Positions 42,645 to 55,486 are shown, numbered from the stretch's first letter. The stretch is DNA of 64,000 bases from Meandrina meandrites (GCA_963693305.1 OY855914.1:14492699-14556698); one strand, 5' to 3'. Notes: generated from the sequence alone by a model not told the origin. Translations and numbers: made by a program.

Positions 42645-43193
42645 CACAGGGAACCCAAACGCTGTATTGGTTTTACATGATCTTAAAATGAAATGTTTTT
42701 TACTTACCTGCATTCTAGTGTCTTTTGTTGCCGCTTTGGGGGCGATTTGAATCAGAGCGAAGGCTGTTTTATACGTTGCGAGTTTCAAACGTTAACCGTT
42801 GAGTTAACTATTAACTCACCTCGGGGGAGAGAAGAGAGAAGGAGACTCTTCTCTTCTCTTCTCTTCTCTTCTCTTCTCTTCTCTTCTCTTCTCTTCTCTT
42901 CTCTTCGCGTGACCGTTAAATTGAAACACGAAACTCACCCGCGAGGAGAGTTAATAGTTAATGGCATTAGTAGCTTGAGTTAACAATTATGGCAACTTGA
43001 GACGTATTATAGGCGTCGTATTAACATTGCGACAGACCGGTTAACGTTTGAAACTCGCAACGTATAAAACAGCCTTCGCTCTGATTCAAATCGCCCCCAA
43101 AGCGACAAAAAAGACACTGGAACGCAGGTAAGTACAAAACCATTTTATTTTAAGATCATGTAAAACTTATAGAACGTTTGGGTTCCCTCTGTA
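42645..43193. mobile_element. 550-bp foldback element with microsatellite core
   Basis: Outer arms of about 150 bp: left 42645-42800 (cagggaacccaaacg ... cgttgcgagtttcaaacgtt) and right 43030-43193 in inverted orientation with small differences. Inside are a second mirrored block (gagttaactattaactcacc against gagagttaatagttaatggc) and a CTCTT tract. No transposase frame. Confidence 0.88.
42846..42905. repeat. (CTCTT)12 microsatellite
   Basis: Twelve perfect pentamer units, 60 bp, inside the foldback element. Confidence 0.97.
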
Positions 43194-44041
43194 TAAGTCA
43201 ACAATTAACTAAAAATATACACGACATGTATCCCAGTTAGACATTTCAGTGTGTAGTATCGCTGTATGTTTCTATGTGGTTTCCTAAATTAAAAACTGGC
43301 TTTTCATTGTTTTTTTTCACCCTTCCAGAAGGAATAAGACGACTTCGCGGAACCTGTTTAACTCGGGTCTTGTGGAGTACAAATATAGTGAGATATCGCG
43401 TGCTATTTCGTGTATAAATATCGTGAGATATCGTGTATGAATTTCGTGAGATATCGTGCATTAATATACAATCTTCGTTCACTGTCCAAAATCCACGCGC
43501 GCAATTGGTTAAAATCGAACACGTGATTTTACTTTACCTGACGTCAGCAAATTCCGACAGTGCATTATTGACAATAACGCATAAAAATCGTGCATTATTG
43601 ACAATGGCTTCAGCAAACAGCTGCAGAAATAGTGGAAGAAAGAAAGCAAATCGAGCAAAGAAATGCAAATGAAATTACTTATCAAAACACGTTCACAACT
43701 ACGAGTTCCCCTAAATTTCTTGACTTTGGAAATGCAAGATTTGAAAATTGCAATTTTGCGTTCACTTATAACGTGTCAAAGAAAAGCTATTGACTTGCTT
43801 TCAACATGCTTCTCGCAATCTCGCTGACTTTTTTATGAACGTTTTCACCTTATGAACGATTTTGTGAATGATTTTAAGCCTCATTTATATTTAATTATGC
43901 ATGGCTTTTTGTGATTTCTATATTTTTAAACTACGCCAGTATAATTTCGTACTATTAAGATACAACTGAATTCTTATTATTCTTGTTAAAAGTTCGCAAA
44001 ATTGTGTATTGAGTGCAGTGCACTCAGATTGTATATTAAAA
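43194..44041. other. No gene seen
   Basis: Contains a few local iterations (tcgtgagatatcgtg, three times near 43385-43460; gcattattgacaat, twice near 43563-43605). No domain-bearing frame. Confidence 0.4.
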
Positions 44042-44225
44042 GGGTTAGAGGCTGTTAGCTCGTGTTTTGTTTACAAATACACGCACTTGCTGGCAGCACA
44101 ATGAACTCGAAATTTTCAATACTGCACTCGGCTACGCCTCGTGCAATATTGAAAATTTTTCGTTCATTGTGCGGCCAGCGCGTGCGTGTATTTGTAAACA
44201 AAACACTCACAACAGTCTCTAACCC
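44042..44225. mobile_element. Near-perfect 184-bp palindrome
   Basis: GGGTTAGAGGCTGTT at the left mirrors AACAGTCTCTAACCC at the right. The arms of about 85 bp meet around ctcggctacgcctcg. Foldback MITE. Confidence 0.88.
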
Positions 44226-44451
44226 ATAATTATTTGTACTCCATGAAGCGGAGTTGAATAACAATTGGTCATATCGACCGTATTTTAATCCTTAATCCAT
44301 TTTGTCTTGACACGTAAAAGGTGTCCATTTCTAATCAATGGGCAAAAGTATGTATCTTGTGTCCACCATGTTTGCCCAGGTTCCATAATTAAAAAGTGAA
44401 CTTGCTAAACAGACGAATGTTCGATGTTTATTGGGCCCAAACAAAATTGTA

Positions 44452-45080
44452 TTAAGACGGAATCTACCAGGAAGTCGAGTAATATTTATTTAAGTTGGAC
44501 AAAAATCGAGTACCAGAATAATTTAAATCCTATTGCGTTATTTTCTACCCTAAATAAAAGGTAAAGATGTAAGTAATTATCACTGATAACACCAACAACA
44601 ATTTCCTATCAGAGTCTTAGAAAATGAATTTCAAAGTTCACAAGCTATAGGGAAATTCTCACGTGCAGCCATTTTGTAAAATCGTCTTTAAGCGATTCAG
44701 TGGAATTCAGTGAAATTTCAAAATTTGTTTTCGGTGTTTGGTGTTGTTAGAAAAGATTTCTTTTGATAAGATATTTGAAGCAGTAACACAAAAGTTTGCA
44801 ATAAGGTGTAAATAATTTTGGTACAACAATTTCTTATCAGAGCCTGAGAAAATGAAATTTAATGTTCACAAGCTATAGGCAAAAGCTCGCGTCATTTAAG
44901 CGATTTAGTGGAATTCAGCGGAACTTCGAGATTGGTTTTCGATGTTTGGTGTTGTTAGAAAAGATTTCTTTTGATAAGATATTTGAAGCAGTAACACAAA
45001 AGCTTGCAATAAGGTGTAAATAATTTTGGTACATAATTTTGTCCAACAACTACTCGAAGTCCTGGCGGATTCCGTCTTAA
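44452..45080. mobile_element. TTAA-flanked MITE with internal 220-bp tandem repeats
   Basis: TTAA at 44452-44455 and 45077-45080 bound inverted termini of about 45 bp (left GACGGAATCTACCAGGAAGT, right in reverse complement GACGGAATCCGCCAGGACTT, both ending at GTTGGACAAAA). TTAA target sites are used by piggyBac and Kolobok transposons. Between the termini are two units, about 44597-44824 and 44825-45032. Confidence 0.8.
44597..45032. repeat. Two tandem units of 210-228 bp inside the TTAA element
   Basis: Both units run from AACAATTTCYTATCAGAG to GTGTAAATAATTTTGGTAC. A block of about 58 bp (ttggtgttgttagaaaagat onward) is almost identical at 44740-44797 and 44948-45005. Confidence 0.85.
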
Positions 45081-45548
45081 ATCATCCCGTTTTGGTCGGC
45101 GCAGACCAGCGTTTTAGTGAGAACGAAACAAAAAATGTCTGGTTTGCGGAGGTTTTCTTCGAAGAAAATAAAAGAAAAGCGAAATTGCGTGTACGTGTTA
45201 TTTTACAATGTTTTATTTTCTTACCTCGTAAATGTTAAAAACGGCCCTCTTGTGGTCTACTAATTCAGGTGAATTGGTACTCCTCCCAGCCAATCAAAAT
45301 CGAGTACTTTTCGAGTGGACAATAAAAACGTAATAGAGCGATTTTCGTTTGACCTTGAAATGGTTACGCGTAAACAGAACGCGAACAACAAACGAACAAA
45401 AATCCTGCAGCTTGATTCGTTTATCGAACAGACACAAGCGCGCGCTGCTTTTTATTGGTCTTGCGAACACGCAACGCATTTCAGCGAACAAATACAAGTG
45501 AGTTTCTGATTTTTTTGCAACTACGAGCGATGAAAACTGGCCGATAAA
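45081..45548. other. No gene seen
   Basis: GC-richer than its surroundings. Short frames such as 45315-45509 read like decayed repeat sequence, with no domain. Confidence 0.35.
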
Positions 45549-45929
45549 ATGCCAGACTGGAGGGAAAACCAGAAAAAGGGGATTTTTAAAAATGGTGCGA
45601 CATACCCGATGAAAAAAAGGTATCAGATTTTGAAAGACTATGCCGAGAGTGGAAGTTTTGCTGTAAGTGCGCGTGAAAACCGCGTAAGCTACAATACTGC
45701 TCGCTCAATCTGCGAAAAATTTGTAGCCACTGGCGATTGTCAACCTGGAGCAAGAGGAAGACCAGTTTGTAAGATGCAGCCTTTCATGGCAGCGTACCTG
45801 GAGGCTTTGAAGAGATCCGTATTCCTTACAAAGCTTTACAAAATTGAGGACTATTCGATCGCAAAGATTCAAATCATTGCGCTTCCTTTCAGCTGTTCTT
45901 TCGGCTGTTCTTCTCATATTCTCTTGTAA
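45549..45929 (+). pseudogene. Transposase-like helix-turn-helix fragment
   Basis: ATG-started frame of 126 codons. Residues about 20-75 (YPMKKRYQILKDYAESG, VSYNTARSICEKF, GARGRPV) have the look of the paired/IS630-like N-terminal HTH region of Tc1/mariner-type DNA transposases, followed by MQPFMAAYLEALKRS where such proteins usually continue into a second HTH. From about residue 90 the sequence no longer fits and the frame ends, so the catalytic DDE/D domain is missing. It is probably a broken transposase or a domesticated fragment. Assignment is by general resemblance only. Confidence 0.5.
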
Positions 45930-46189
45930 ACGTCACCAGTTTACGGCAATTTTGATTGATATTTCGAACAACACTATTTCCATATTAGGTGCGCTACAGC
46001 GGGAAATTTGTTCTGAACTCAAAAACTATTGGCGAATGAAACAACTTTTGAACACTTGTGGAAACTGTTTTTCAAGGTCAAACGAAAATCGCTCTAAAAC
46101 GTATGTAATCCTGATCAATATTAATAACACTGAAATCGAATTAAACAAGTCACGTAGCACTGTTACTGCATATATATAAATAGATGGGG
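45930..46189. other. No gene seen
   Basis: Nothing recognisable. Confidence 0.35.
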
Positions 46190-46575
46190 AATAGACAGGG
46201 ACACAGGCTGCTTTTCATATTTTGTTTCGAAATAAATGCATGATTAACATCGTGTAATCAATTTGTGAAAATGAAATGTTTTAGCTTGAGGCTCTCGCTG
46301 GCGCTTGTGAAGATGTGATTGTAAAAGTGTTGTATTCCACCGTCAATTGAAAGGCGTTCTAATCCTCTTACTCTATTATTTTTTAAAGCCACGTAGTAAA
46401 GTCACTTCACAGTCACTTTCCACAGGGAAACAGACTGCGTCAGTTCACACTCTGTTTTGAAATGAATGCGTAGTTATTCATTCGTGAAAATAAAGTGCCA
46501 GCTCGGGGCGATCACTGGCGTACACGAGGGTATGTATAAAAGTGTTATGTTTCCGCCGTTAATTGAAATGCGCTT
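46190..46575. repeat. Two diverged tandem units of about 185 bp
   Basis: Units 46190-46372 and 46395-46575 share GACAGGGACACAGGCTGC / CACAGGGAAACAGACTGC, GTGAAAATRAARTG, TTGTAAAAGTGTTGTATTCC / ATAAAAGTGTTATGTTTCC and CCGTYAATTGAAAKGCG in the same order. Confidence 0.6.
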
Positions 46576-47662
46576 TAAAAATAGCCCAAGTTATGACTTC
46601 CTTATTTGAGCCATTTATATGGAAAGTCAGGACCACGGGTATTGATCTTCAGAGCACGCTAAATATTTCAGTGTTTGAATGGGAATCTAATGAAAACTGT
46701 TTCCAGCACTGCTTGATAATAACTATATTTCCTGTACACTTTTCTTCGGAATAGTCAAGATTGGTCAGCACAAAAAGATCTATCAAAGCAAATTAACTTT
46801 CAATAATGTAAATTTCCTTAGGACTTACGCAAAATAAATTTATTAAATATCTTCCTGCGTTCATTTGGCCATAAATTTCAATTGAAGACGGTCATGATTG
46901 AGTATTGATGTATGATTTCTTTCGTACAACTGAACCATTGAGGATCGAGATTGCAAAGGATAAAGCAGCCTCCTACAACACCAGCCTGGTAATTTTATAC
47001 TTCTGGAAAACATTTTCATTAGTTCTATTACAAAATCAATTTTTGTTAGTAGTCGTTAGTGTCAGAATAGTCAGTTTATCGTTCCAAAATCGACAACAGC
47101 AGCATCAGGTAAGTTTTCAAATGATATTATAGGTTATATCAGCCAAGTTCAAGGTAGTAGGTTTTGTAGCGTGAAGCTACCAAAAATATGATCACTCCCT
47201 TGTATGGGAAGCTAATCTATCGCAGGTTACCTTAAGATTTTGCCGGGTATCCACAAAAATTATCCGGTACTTATTTGCATTTACGTCATTCAGGGTATAT
47301 AGCTAGACACTATGCAGCAACGACCTCATGAACTCGGCAAATCGAACGCACCAACCGCACGGCACCGCGCCTCCGTAACAGCTATCAGTTATCCATTCAT
47401 TTTGTTTTCTAATTCGTTTAAAGCTACTCTTTAAATGATCACTAGGCTGGCTGAATTGGTTCATGTGTTTTGCACCAAGTCGTTCTCACAGCCATTTTAC
47501 AGTTTCTTGATAAGCTCGCTATATTCGGTCCGAATCCACACAATCAGTCACCTGTTAAAAGAGTACAACGACCTTAAATTTGCAAGGACAACCGTGACGA
47601 AATAGAAGTGCCGGATCCGCTTAATGTAGAAGATCTAATCAGCTATAACGAAATAGTAAACG
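46576..47662. other. No gene seen
   Basis: AT-rich intergenic sequence with no supported feature. Confidence 0.4.
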
Positions 47663-47831
47663 AAGATAAGCAAGGCTGATTAAACAGTTGAGAATATATT
47701 TTCCAATATTTCGGAAGGCACGGCCTTCCTTCTTCAGGGTGTTACAGAGAAACATCCTGAAGAAGGAAGGCCGTGCCTTCCGAAATATTGGAAAATATAT
47801 TCTCAACTGTTTAATCAGCCTTGCTTATCTT
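47663..47831. repeat. Perfect 76-bp inverted repeat with 17-nt loop
   Basis: Arms 47663-47738 and 47756-47831 are reverse complements at all 76 positions, and homology continues a few bases outward with one mismatch. The arm contains ggaaggcacggccttccttc, itself partly palindromic. Sequence of this type occurs near the ends of some retroelements. Confidence 0.92.
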
Positions 47832-47966
47832 TGTTAACAGAGTGACGTTTTCTGGGAACGATTGAAACGATTCTGCTAACAGAGCTGTAGCTCCAATATT
47901 TAACTGTAGCTAGCATTTAAATATTGGCTAATTCAAAGAGGGCGACTATCTTTTTTTTTATTATTA

Positions 47967-48452
47967 TTAACGCTCTTTAATTAATATGATCGTGTGTATT
48001 ACAACAGTATTATTGTCAATACAGAAAACAGTCTCGATATTGTGAAAATGATATTGCAATGTTGTGTCCAGATCATGTTTGGTGGATATAACTGGCAACA
48101 GGGGAGTTTCGTCTGCATTGTTTTCACTCTCCGAGGACTCTAAGCTTCTGTAGAGCGCAAGAACGAAGTTCTCCTCACTGTCACTTTCTCCCTCACTATT
48201 TCTCTTTGTCGTGCAGGGAGGCAGATGTTTAAGAGCCTCAACCCGTCTGTTAAAAACATATACAATTACCCAGAGGAGCATGTCACCTTTTTGCCTTTTA
48301 TTGAAAGATTGAAGTGAGAAAGACACTTTTCCAGTTGTTGCCGGGATTTTGCCAGTGCGACAGAGAGTGTCCCAGTTGTATTCATTTAGAGATTTCTGTT
48401 GGCTTTTTGTTACAAAATAACATTGGTTGTTAGGGTATTGATTCTGGTCCAG
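47967..48452 (-). pseudogene. Unrecognised open frame, possible exon relic
   Basis: Open on minus from just after a stop near 48455 to 47967, about 160 codons. It includes NEYNWDTLCRTGKI, a hydrophobic MLLWVIVYVF and an acidic stretch (GESDSEENF, SLESSESENNADE). I recognise no domain. Codon order and composition are somewhat protein-like, but no splice partners, start context or homologue can be named. It may be part of a decayed mobile-element gene. Confidence 0.2.
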
Positions 48453-48552
48453 CTACCTCCTGTTTACTTTTTAATATTTTGTGGAAAGGGTCCATAATCT
48501 TTTTTGTTTTGCTTGGAAGGGGGTCAACAAGTTTTGGTTTTGCATACAGCTA

Positions 48553-48818
48553 TTTCAAAAAAGGTTGTTGGAAAAAAGTGCATGCGACAATCCCGAAATG
48601 TATTGTGGGTAGTTCACTGTTTCTTGACTTCAGCATTTCAGGGAAATCTGAAAAAAATGGTACGAAACGCCACGAGCGTATGTTTGTGAGTGCTAAGAGA
48701 AAGCAACAAAAGCAGGTTCAACAGCTACAGTGTCAAGAACCGGATGCACTGATCATATCCCATATTGCCTTTCGGAATTATCGCGTGCGCTTTTCTCCGA
48801 AAACCTTTTTTTGAAGTA
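48553..48818. mobile_element. Imperfect foldback element
   Basis: Left end tcaaaaaaggttgttggaaa...gtgcatgcgacaatcccgaaa mirrors right end tttcggaattatcgcgtgcgc...ccgaaaacctttttttgaa over about 55 bp at about 75-80% identity. Confidence 0.6.
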
Positions 48819-51800
48819 GGAGTGAAATCGTGATGTGCCTTTGCTATTTTGTGTTTATTTTTATTTAGTAGTGTCTCAGTATGCATTAAGTATTGTACTG
48901 TAATTACTGTATGTGTAGTATTGTCAAATAGTGTGTGATTAAGAATAAAAAACATCAACACAACAACAAAAAAAAACAAACGCAACAAAAAAAAAAAAGA
49001 AAAGAAAAAATAAATAGCCGTGTACTAAACCTTGCCAGTCCACCCTCTGGCATAAATAATGAATGGTCCCTTAGACTGTTATTAATCTACTGAAAAGCTT
49101 TCTGTTCTTTAATTTGCATTTTGAATAGAAAATAGTCAGATTGTACAACTTCCTTCCGTTTAGTTCATCTCGGTATAAATTTTGAACTGTTTCAATTTAC
49201 CGTAACACAGAATTCTCGCCAAAATGCAAATGTTAATTAATCAAATAAATAGATAAATAAATAAAGGGTCCGTATTTCTTGGAATCATGCCGCGTCTGTT
49301 AACATTCATATTTCATCCTAAATATGGGATCCCTCGTTCGATGATGACATAGATATGTATCCGCTAGTTTTCTAGCTGAACTTCTTAGGGTGTGTAGGTT
49401 TCTTGACCAATCAGCATGCTTTAGAGTTGACGGCTGTTGGAGACATTTTTATGGACAACAAATAAGGGAAATGAGGGATCATGTGTGACACGAACTACGT
49501 ATATCAGTCAAAATATATACAAAAAGTAGAACAGAAGCAAAAAAATGGCAATTAAACAATTCTATAGCAATAAAAACAGATGATGACGAGCGAACTTGCA
49601 TGCGATCAAAATTGAAAATTAAAATAGTGATAAAAAGATAAAAATAAGACCATGTTAAAGCCCTCAGGTCTATTTATAAAATGTTCATCAATGATTTAAA
49701 ATTTCCTCAAAATTTGACAAGAGATGATCGTAAATATTTCTAAGAAGAATAGACCTGAGTCGATATATTACTATATTAAAATTCTTAACTGAATTCGTAT
49801 TTATACGCATCTATATACTGATCAAAAGAAATCTCATCGAAAATGAGAAAACATTCGATGATTTTCATTCCCCTTGGGCGGGGGCAGGTGAGAATTTAAG
49901 TATACAGAAAATGGCCTCTTAGCTTATCATTTCTGGAAGCAGATGGCTTGCAATAGATATCCATTAGATAACAAATATAATTTTTACGACTTTTACTTAA
50001 AGCCCTTGCATAACCAACTCGTTGATTATTTTATTTCGCCTTATGAATTGTAACGCGAATACATTTTTATGAATTTTTTGTTAATTCCTAATTGAAAGTG
50101 GAACGACAGTCATGGCAGTCTGTTAAGTGTTTTTATCAGTAGACTATGGTCTTAGAAGTCATTGGTTGCTAAAACAAGTCCGTTTGTGAGGAGAAGGACC
50201 TTGGTGCATCAACAACTGATAAACTAGGGAACGTATTGACTAACTTTCATAAGTTTCTGATAAATCTGCAAACCCTATTTATTTGACAATAATTTCAAGT
50301 TATTCCTTACGAGTGCGAATTTTAACCCCTTAAATAAGGCTAGGCCTATAATTTTCCATCACTCATCAAAGCAGGCCAATTACATTTAACTGAGAATCTA
50401 TGATGAGGAGTTTACTTCATTTAGTAGCTGCTGTTTTTGACTACAGATTTTTCCCTGATTCGTTGTAAGTATTGTCATCAGCAATCTTACGCTCCGTGAT
50501 GTGTAATAAATGTAAAAAAATTGGAGACAATAATCGCAATGCAAGCGCCCGTGAAACAACATCTTTGTTGACAAAATTATTATAAAAAAAATGGTGCCAA
50601 GTGATAACAGAGGGTATTTCCATGGATTTTGTTTTTAATTCGAACAGTAAGACGGAGTCACAAATTAATCGTAGTATTCTACAGGATGAAGTTTTGTCCT
50701 CTTTGATATTCGAAGCTGTTAACTACATATCATTAATTGAATATTAAAACATTTACCTGACAGCTAGTAAATCTGATTTCCTCCATGATTTTTTGCAAAA
50801 TAAAGTTGGACTGATTTTGGTGAATCATCTTGGTCATGTTTCTTTAGTTTAAAATCTTTTTTTTGTGTTGAGAATATTTCCAACGTTTTCCTTTCCCAAA
50901 ACTCGTTTTAAAAAGGGACCTGTCAGGAAAAATAAAAAACCCGCGGGCCACCTTAAATGAGGAATAAAATATTATATAAAAAAATAATTGATCTGGGAGA
51001 CACTGACAAATCACGATATTTTGCGAAAGCCGAGTGCAATAATTGTTTTATCATTTGATAAAAATTCGATAAATTTGTTTTGCACAATTACCTTCGGGAA
51101 CAGGGAGCCACGCACTTCCTTGCTAAAAAATACAGAAGAAAAGTATATAAACTTTACTTTCGATGATATGGATACAAGTTGGTCTTCATCCAATTCTCAG
51201 ATATTACCTTAAATTAGATAAGTTTTCGTTGCCTTCTTTGTATTTCCGCTGTTTTTGCGGGTCTTGTTGACAAATCAAACCGCTTTCCCACAAAACAAGC
51301 AGCTACCGTAGAATTGGATACAACTACGCATGAGGAGAATATAATTTGTAGCAAAATCACTGTCGGACGGTAATACGCACGAGCAGACCATTATTTGTAG
51401 GCAGTTATTTATAGGTCACGTGGCAGGCTCTCGGCCAATGAAAAGAAAGAGAAAAATGCATCAAATGATAATGCGCACTGGCTGTGATCGGCTCAAAAGC
51501 TGTAATGTTTTATCAAAATATAAAACATGGAAGTATCTGTTTTCATTAAATACTCTTAATAAAGCATATAAAAAAGCAAATGGCTTGTATTTTACCTTCG
51601 TAACTGCACTTCTGTTATTTGAGAACGCTTGGAAATGTAGAAAACACCTTCCCCCCCCCCCCCCCCCCCCTAACCCTGCGGCCCGTGATTTCAAGTTTCC
51701 GAGTTGTGTCTCAAGTTCCTGTCTAACGTACTTTATGGCAAAATGTATAATACATGACTTTGGCTCTTTGATTTACTAAATCATCACTTTGTATTAGTCT

Positions 51801-54800
51801 TTATGCTCTTTGAGCCTTTATGCGTTCGATAGTACAGTTCCAGTGGTTTCCTTACAGTGCAAATATTATAGATCAAAGTTGCATTTGTCAAACGACCTTC
51901 ATCAATCAGGATGTCGTTAAGACCGCTCTCCGCTCAGTTGCATACGACTTTTATAGCCCTCGCAGCAAAATTAATTATTATGCTGGCGAGTGGTGGTGAT
52001 TCTTTTAGATGCTCGTTGGAAAGTACCAAAATCTGTTTCTTGTGGGCCTGGTTTAAGTTACCTTTTTTTCTGTTTAAATTTTAATGCCTTCGCGAAGCGA
52101 GTATCACTGGTTTTTATTTATTTTATTTAGATTATTACCATCTTTCAAATGATGCTAGCCAACCAAGTGCTATGTTTGAGAGAGCCATAATTTCATGACA
52201 ACTAGCTGTTGTTTATTTGTGGATTTCTTTGAAAACATACCACTTCACATCTCCTCAGTTCACAATAACATACTTAGCAACTATAAACTTTTAAAATGGA
52301 AGTGATGCCGAAACATGATTTTCAATCCGTAATATCATTCAAGATATGATAAGCATCCCACCCTTGTCAGTGTTATAAAGAGAGTCCAACCCAGCCCCTG
52401 CCACCCCTCTCCACCGCCGCCCATCGCAGGGGATCCTAATCAATTGTCGATGTTGTTGCTTCTTTTTCATCAGGTTTCAAGTTTCTAGAAAACTTATGGA
52501 ATGTAAGCTACATAATTAATGGCGGCCCTCCTAGTTTTCTTCCTCCTCTTCTATTTCAGCCATAATGTTAGGCTCGGATAAAATTCTACCATTAGAAATT
52601 CATCAATTTGGAGCGAACCGAAGTAATATCAATTTGTTCACGCGCAAAAGGCCTTTCTGCATGATGATAAATCGCTCTGTTTTACTGATCATAAATAATT
52701 CTTGAAGAAGACGAGTGCCACAGAAGAAAAGAGTGAGCAGAACTAACCACTAAACATTGAAATTCAAACATTGCATATAAAGGTGAGAAAGGTTACTCAG
52801 TGGTCGAAGAAGTTTGAAGAATTTTCTACTAAACTAAAGCATGAGTTTTTTCACGATTCGCAATGGTCTGCTATCGTCTGGAAAAGTCTAAAGGAACAAG
52901 CAACGTTTAACATTGACATTTACATTTAAGCAAATTGAATACCCATTGCCTTAAAAGGTTGTCATTAAGTCATAAAATTTTATAACCAGCTGTCAAATAG
53001 CAATTAAACCCTCGCTTTTACCTCCATTTGTCGCTTTGGCTTTTAATGAAATTGTTTTAATTCCAAAGTGCTATATTACATTAAAAGCTTTCCTTTTACC
53101 AGCCATGCTGACTAATCGCCTGGCGCGAACATCACTTTTGACACGGTTGGAGTTTGTGTGCTGAAGGAAAAACACATTACAAACCTGAACTGTTCCGTAA
53201 AGTGTGACTTTCATTTTGCCGTTTGTAGCTAAGAAAGGGTATAATTTAAAGAGGTAAGGGATATTTTTCATTGAACCTTAAATATAAATTATTAAGAAAA
53301 GTTTAAGACGGATCTGTTACAAACACAATGTGTATATTTTATTATTTCAATCTTTTCATCGAGAAAAAGTGAAACATTATAGAATTATAAAATGTTAAAT
53401 ATCTGAATTGCGTCGTACACTATTAGAAAACATAAATGGTTATTGATAGAAAAATTTCCTATAGAGTATCTTAACGTCTTTTGCTAGTTTCGATAGTCAC
53501 AGGACAGTGAATGGATGGCTTATGTCTTTCTATATTTCTCACAGTAAGATTGCGAGAGTGAAATGTCTACATCTTCACTACAAAAACTATGGTGTTCAAA
53601 ACAATATTTGAATATTTTATCGTATTTGGAAGTTGGCAAAAAAAACCATCAACAACAGTAGAGGCGCCATATTAGAGTAAGAAAAGGTAAAAATTATTCC
53701 CGTCTTCAATTCAGTGCTTAAGAAAAATCCTTTCTAATGATGTGTGATTTTTATATGAATTGCGCTCAGCTATTGAGCAATATTTTCATGTAGTTGTTAT
53801 ATGCTCTGCAAGGTTTCATTACTTTTACTGATGACAGGACGGAGCCTATACTAGTATGTGATTATTACACTGAAATACGGCTTATGAACATTTTGTTACC
53901 ATTACTCTGAAAGCTATTGAGAAATGCAGTGTATGAACTTTCATGTTCACTATGCTGAACAGTGTGGCTCTAACTTAGCTTTCACAGCTCTAACGATGCT
54001 AATAAAGCAATCAACCAGCACTGTAGTGCTGTTCGCTTTCTAGTTTCATAAAAATGATCGAAAAATTGGATTTTTGTGTGTTAATTTTAAACTGACAACT
54101 GTCGATGCAAGTAAAAGGATAATATCTATCTGAATTGATTTTTAAAATACCAGCGAGGCAAAGTGTTCTTTGTGATATGATAAATATGGAAATGGAACAT
54201 GATAGTATTGAGAGGGTACATTTTACAATAAAGGTTTAAACTCAGGGTACTTAAAGGCTGACGGACGACTTGTCGACAGCTAGAATTTAGTTTTATTTAA
54301 ATTTGAATGCATGTTGGTTTGTATGTCAACTTAGCAGTCAAACCTCCTGTCTCGTTATCCAAATGTTTCCGCGACACCGAGGTTAGATCATGTAAAGTGG
54401 TCGCTTACTATAAGTTAAAATAATACAAAATTTCAAACCATCCGCCGTAAAAGCGGTCGCGGTCTCCTGTAAGATTCCGACTTTAGTGTCTTGGAAAAGT
54501 GGCCATGGTCGCTCTCGATCGAGGTGGTCACACATTAATAAAACAATAAATTATAAGGAACGCGAACAGTATCAGTTAAAACGACCTGTACGAAATGGCT
54601 TGATCGAAGAAGAATGGATTTCGCTGTTTTCGTGTGTATCTCAATAATTTCATAGTACTTAGTAATACTAAAAACACTGACAACTTGACCAAAATTCGTC
54701 AATTTTCCCCAAAGTATCTGAAAACGTTATCATGTCAATTTTTGCACACGTGGCACGATGGCACCAAAGAAACTATTTTTTAACAAGTGTTCTACCCAAA

Positions 54801-55284
54801 TTTGGTGTTATAAGTTTTATTTTCCATTTAAATGAGGTTTTGCTTTAATGTGAGGTTTTGCTTTAATCTACAGGAGTTTTTACAGTCTTTGCTTTCCTAA
54901 ATGCTTTTTAATTTTTGAAAGGTAAATTTCGATCCGACTGGCATTTCGAAAACCCAAGACAGCGAATAGATGATAGATGCAGGATGGCGGATTTTGTTCA
55001 TAAATATGACGTCACTATGAAATTATGTGACGTAATTACATACATGTGACCACCACAGAAATGGTTTTCATGTTACGCCATAAAATTCTGGAATCAGAAT
55101 TAATTAGGCCTCCTTGGCTTTTAAAACATAGCATTTGGAATACTTTAGTTCTCCGCCGTATATGACATCAAGCTGAGTGCCATGACAAAGCTGTTTTGTT
55201 CGAAAAAAAGGGGTTTTCCGTTTCATCTTCGCTGATTGAACAATCCAAATATCATAAGTGGTGTTTATGTAAAAGCATACAAGC
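48819..55284. other. Long intergenic stretch, no gene seen
   Basis: About 6.5 kb of AT-rich DNA with only short unconvincing frames. Visible items are an A-rich run at 48966-49010, a 20-bp poly-C at about 51650-51670, and degenerate GTGGTCGC / AGTGGCCATGGTCGC motifs at 54400-54530. No RNA gene is recognised. Confidence 0.45.
51650..51670. repeat. Poly-C tract
   Basis: About 20 consecutive C. It produces artificial Pro/Gly runs in overlapping frames. Confidence 0.9.
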
Positions 55285-55480
55285 TCATGAGCCAAAAGAA
55301 GCTACTGTAATAGCAAAATTAAGTTCCAGATGGTTTCTCTGGCATCACGGCGGCCATATTTGTGCCTGTGAGCTTTAAAAATTTGCGTGGAAAGTTTCGG
55401 CAAATAATTCGCGAAGGGTACACGGCACAGACCTGAGACTTGGATAAATTGTTTATCTATTTACCTTCTGTAATACCGTA
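55285..55480. repeat. Dispersed repeat, third copy (same family as ABC intron 1)
   Basis: Shares GGCGGCCATATTTGTGCC, ATTTGCGTGGAAAGTTTCGGCAAATAA and ACAGACCTGAGACTTGGA with 20285-20515. Confidence 0.65.
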
Positions 55481-55486
55481 TTTCCT

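Noticed and set aside
42693..42983. Ser-Leu-Leu-Phe repeat protein
   Set aside because: Translation of the CTCTT tract inside a foldback element.
48479..48814. 111-codon open frame
   Set aside because: Lies across an imperfect foldback element, so openness is incidental.
51461..51779. Proline- or glycine-run proteins on either strand
   Set aside because: Caused by the poly-C tract at 51650-51670.
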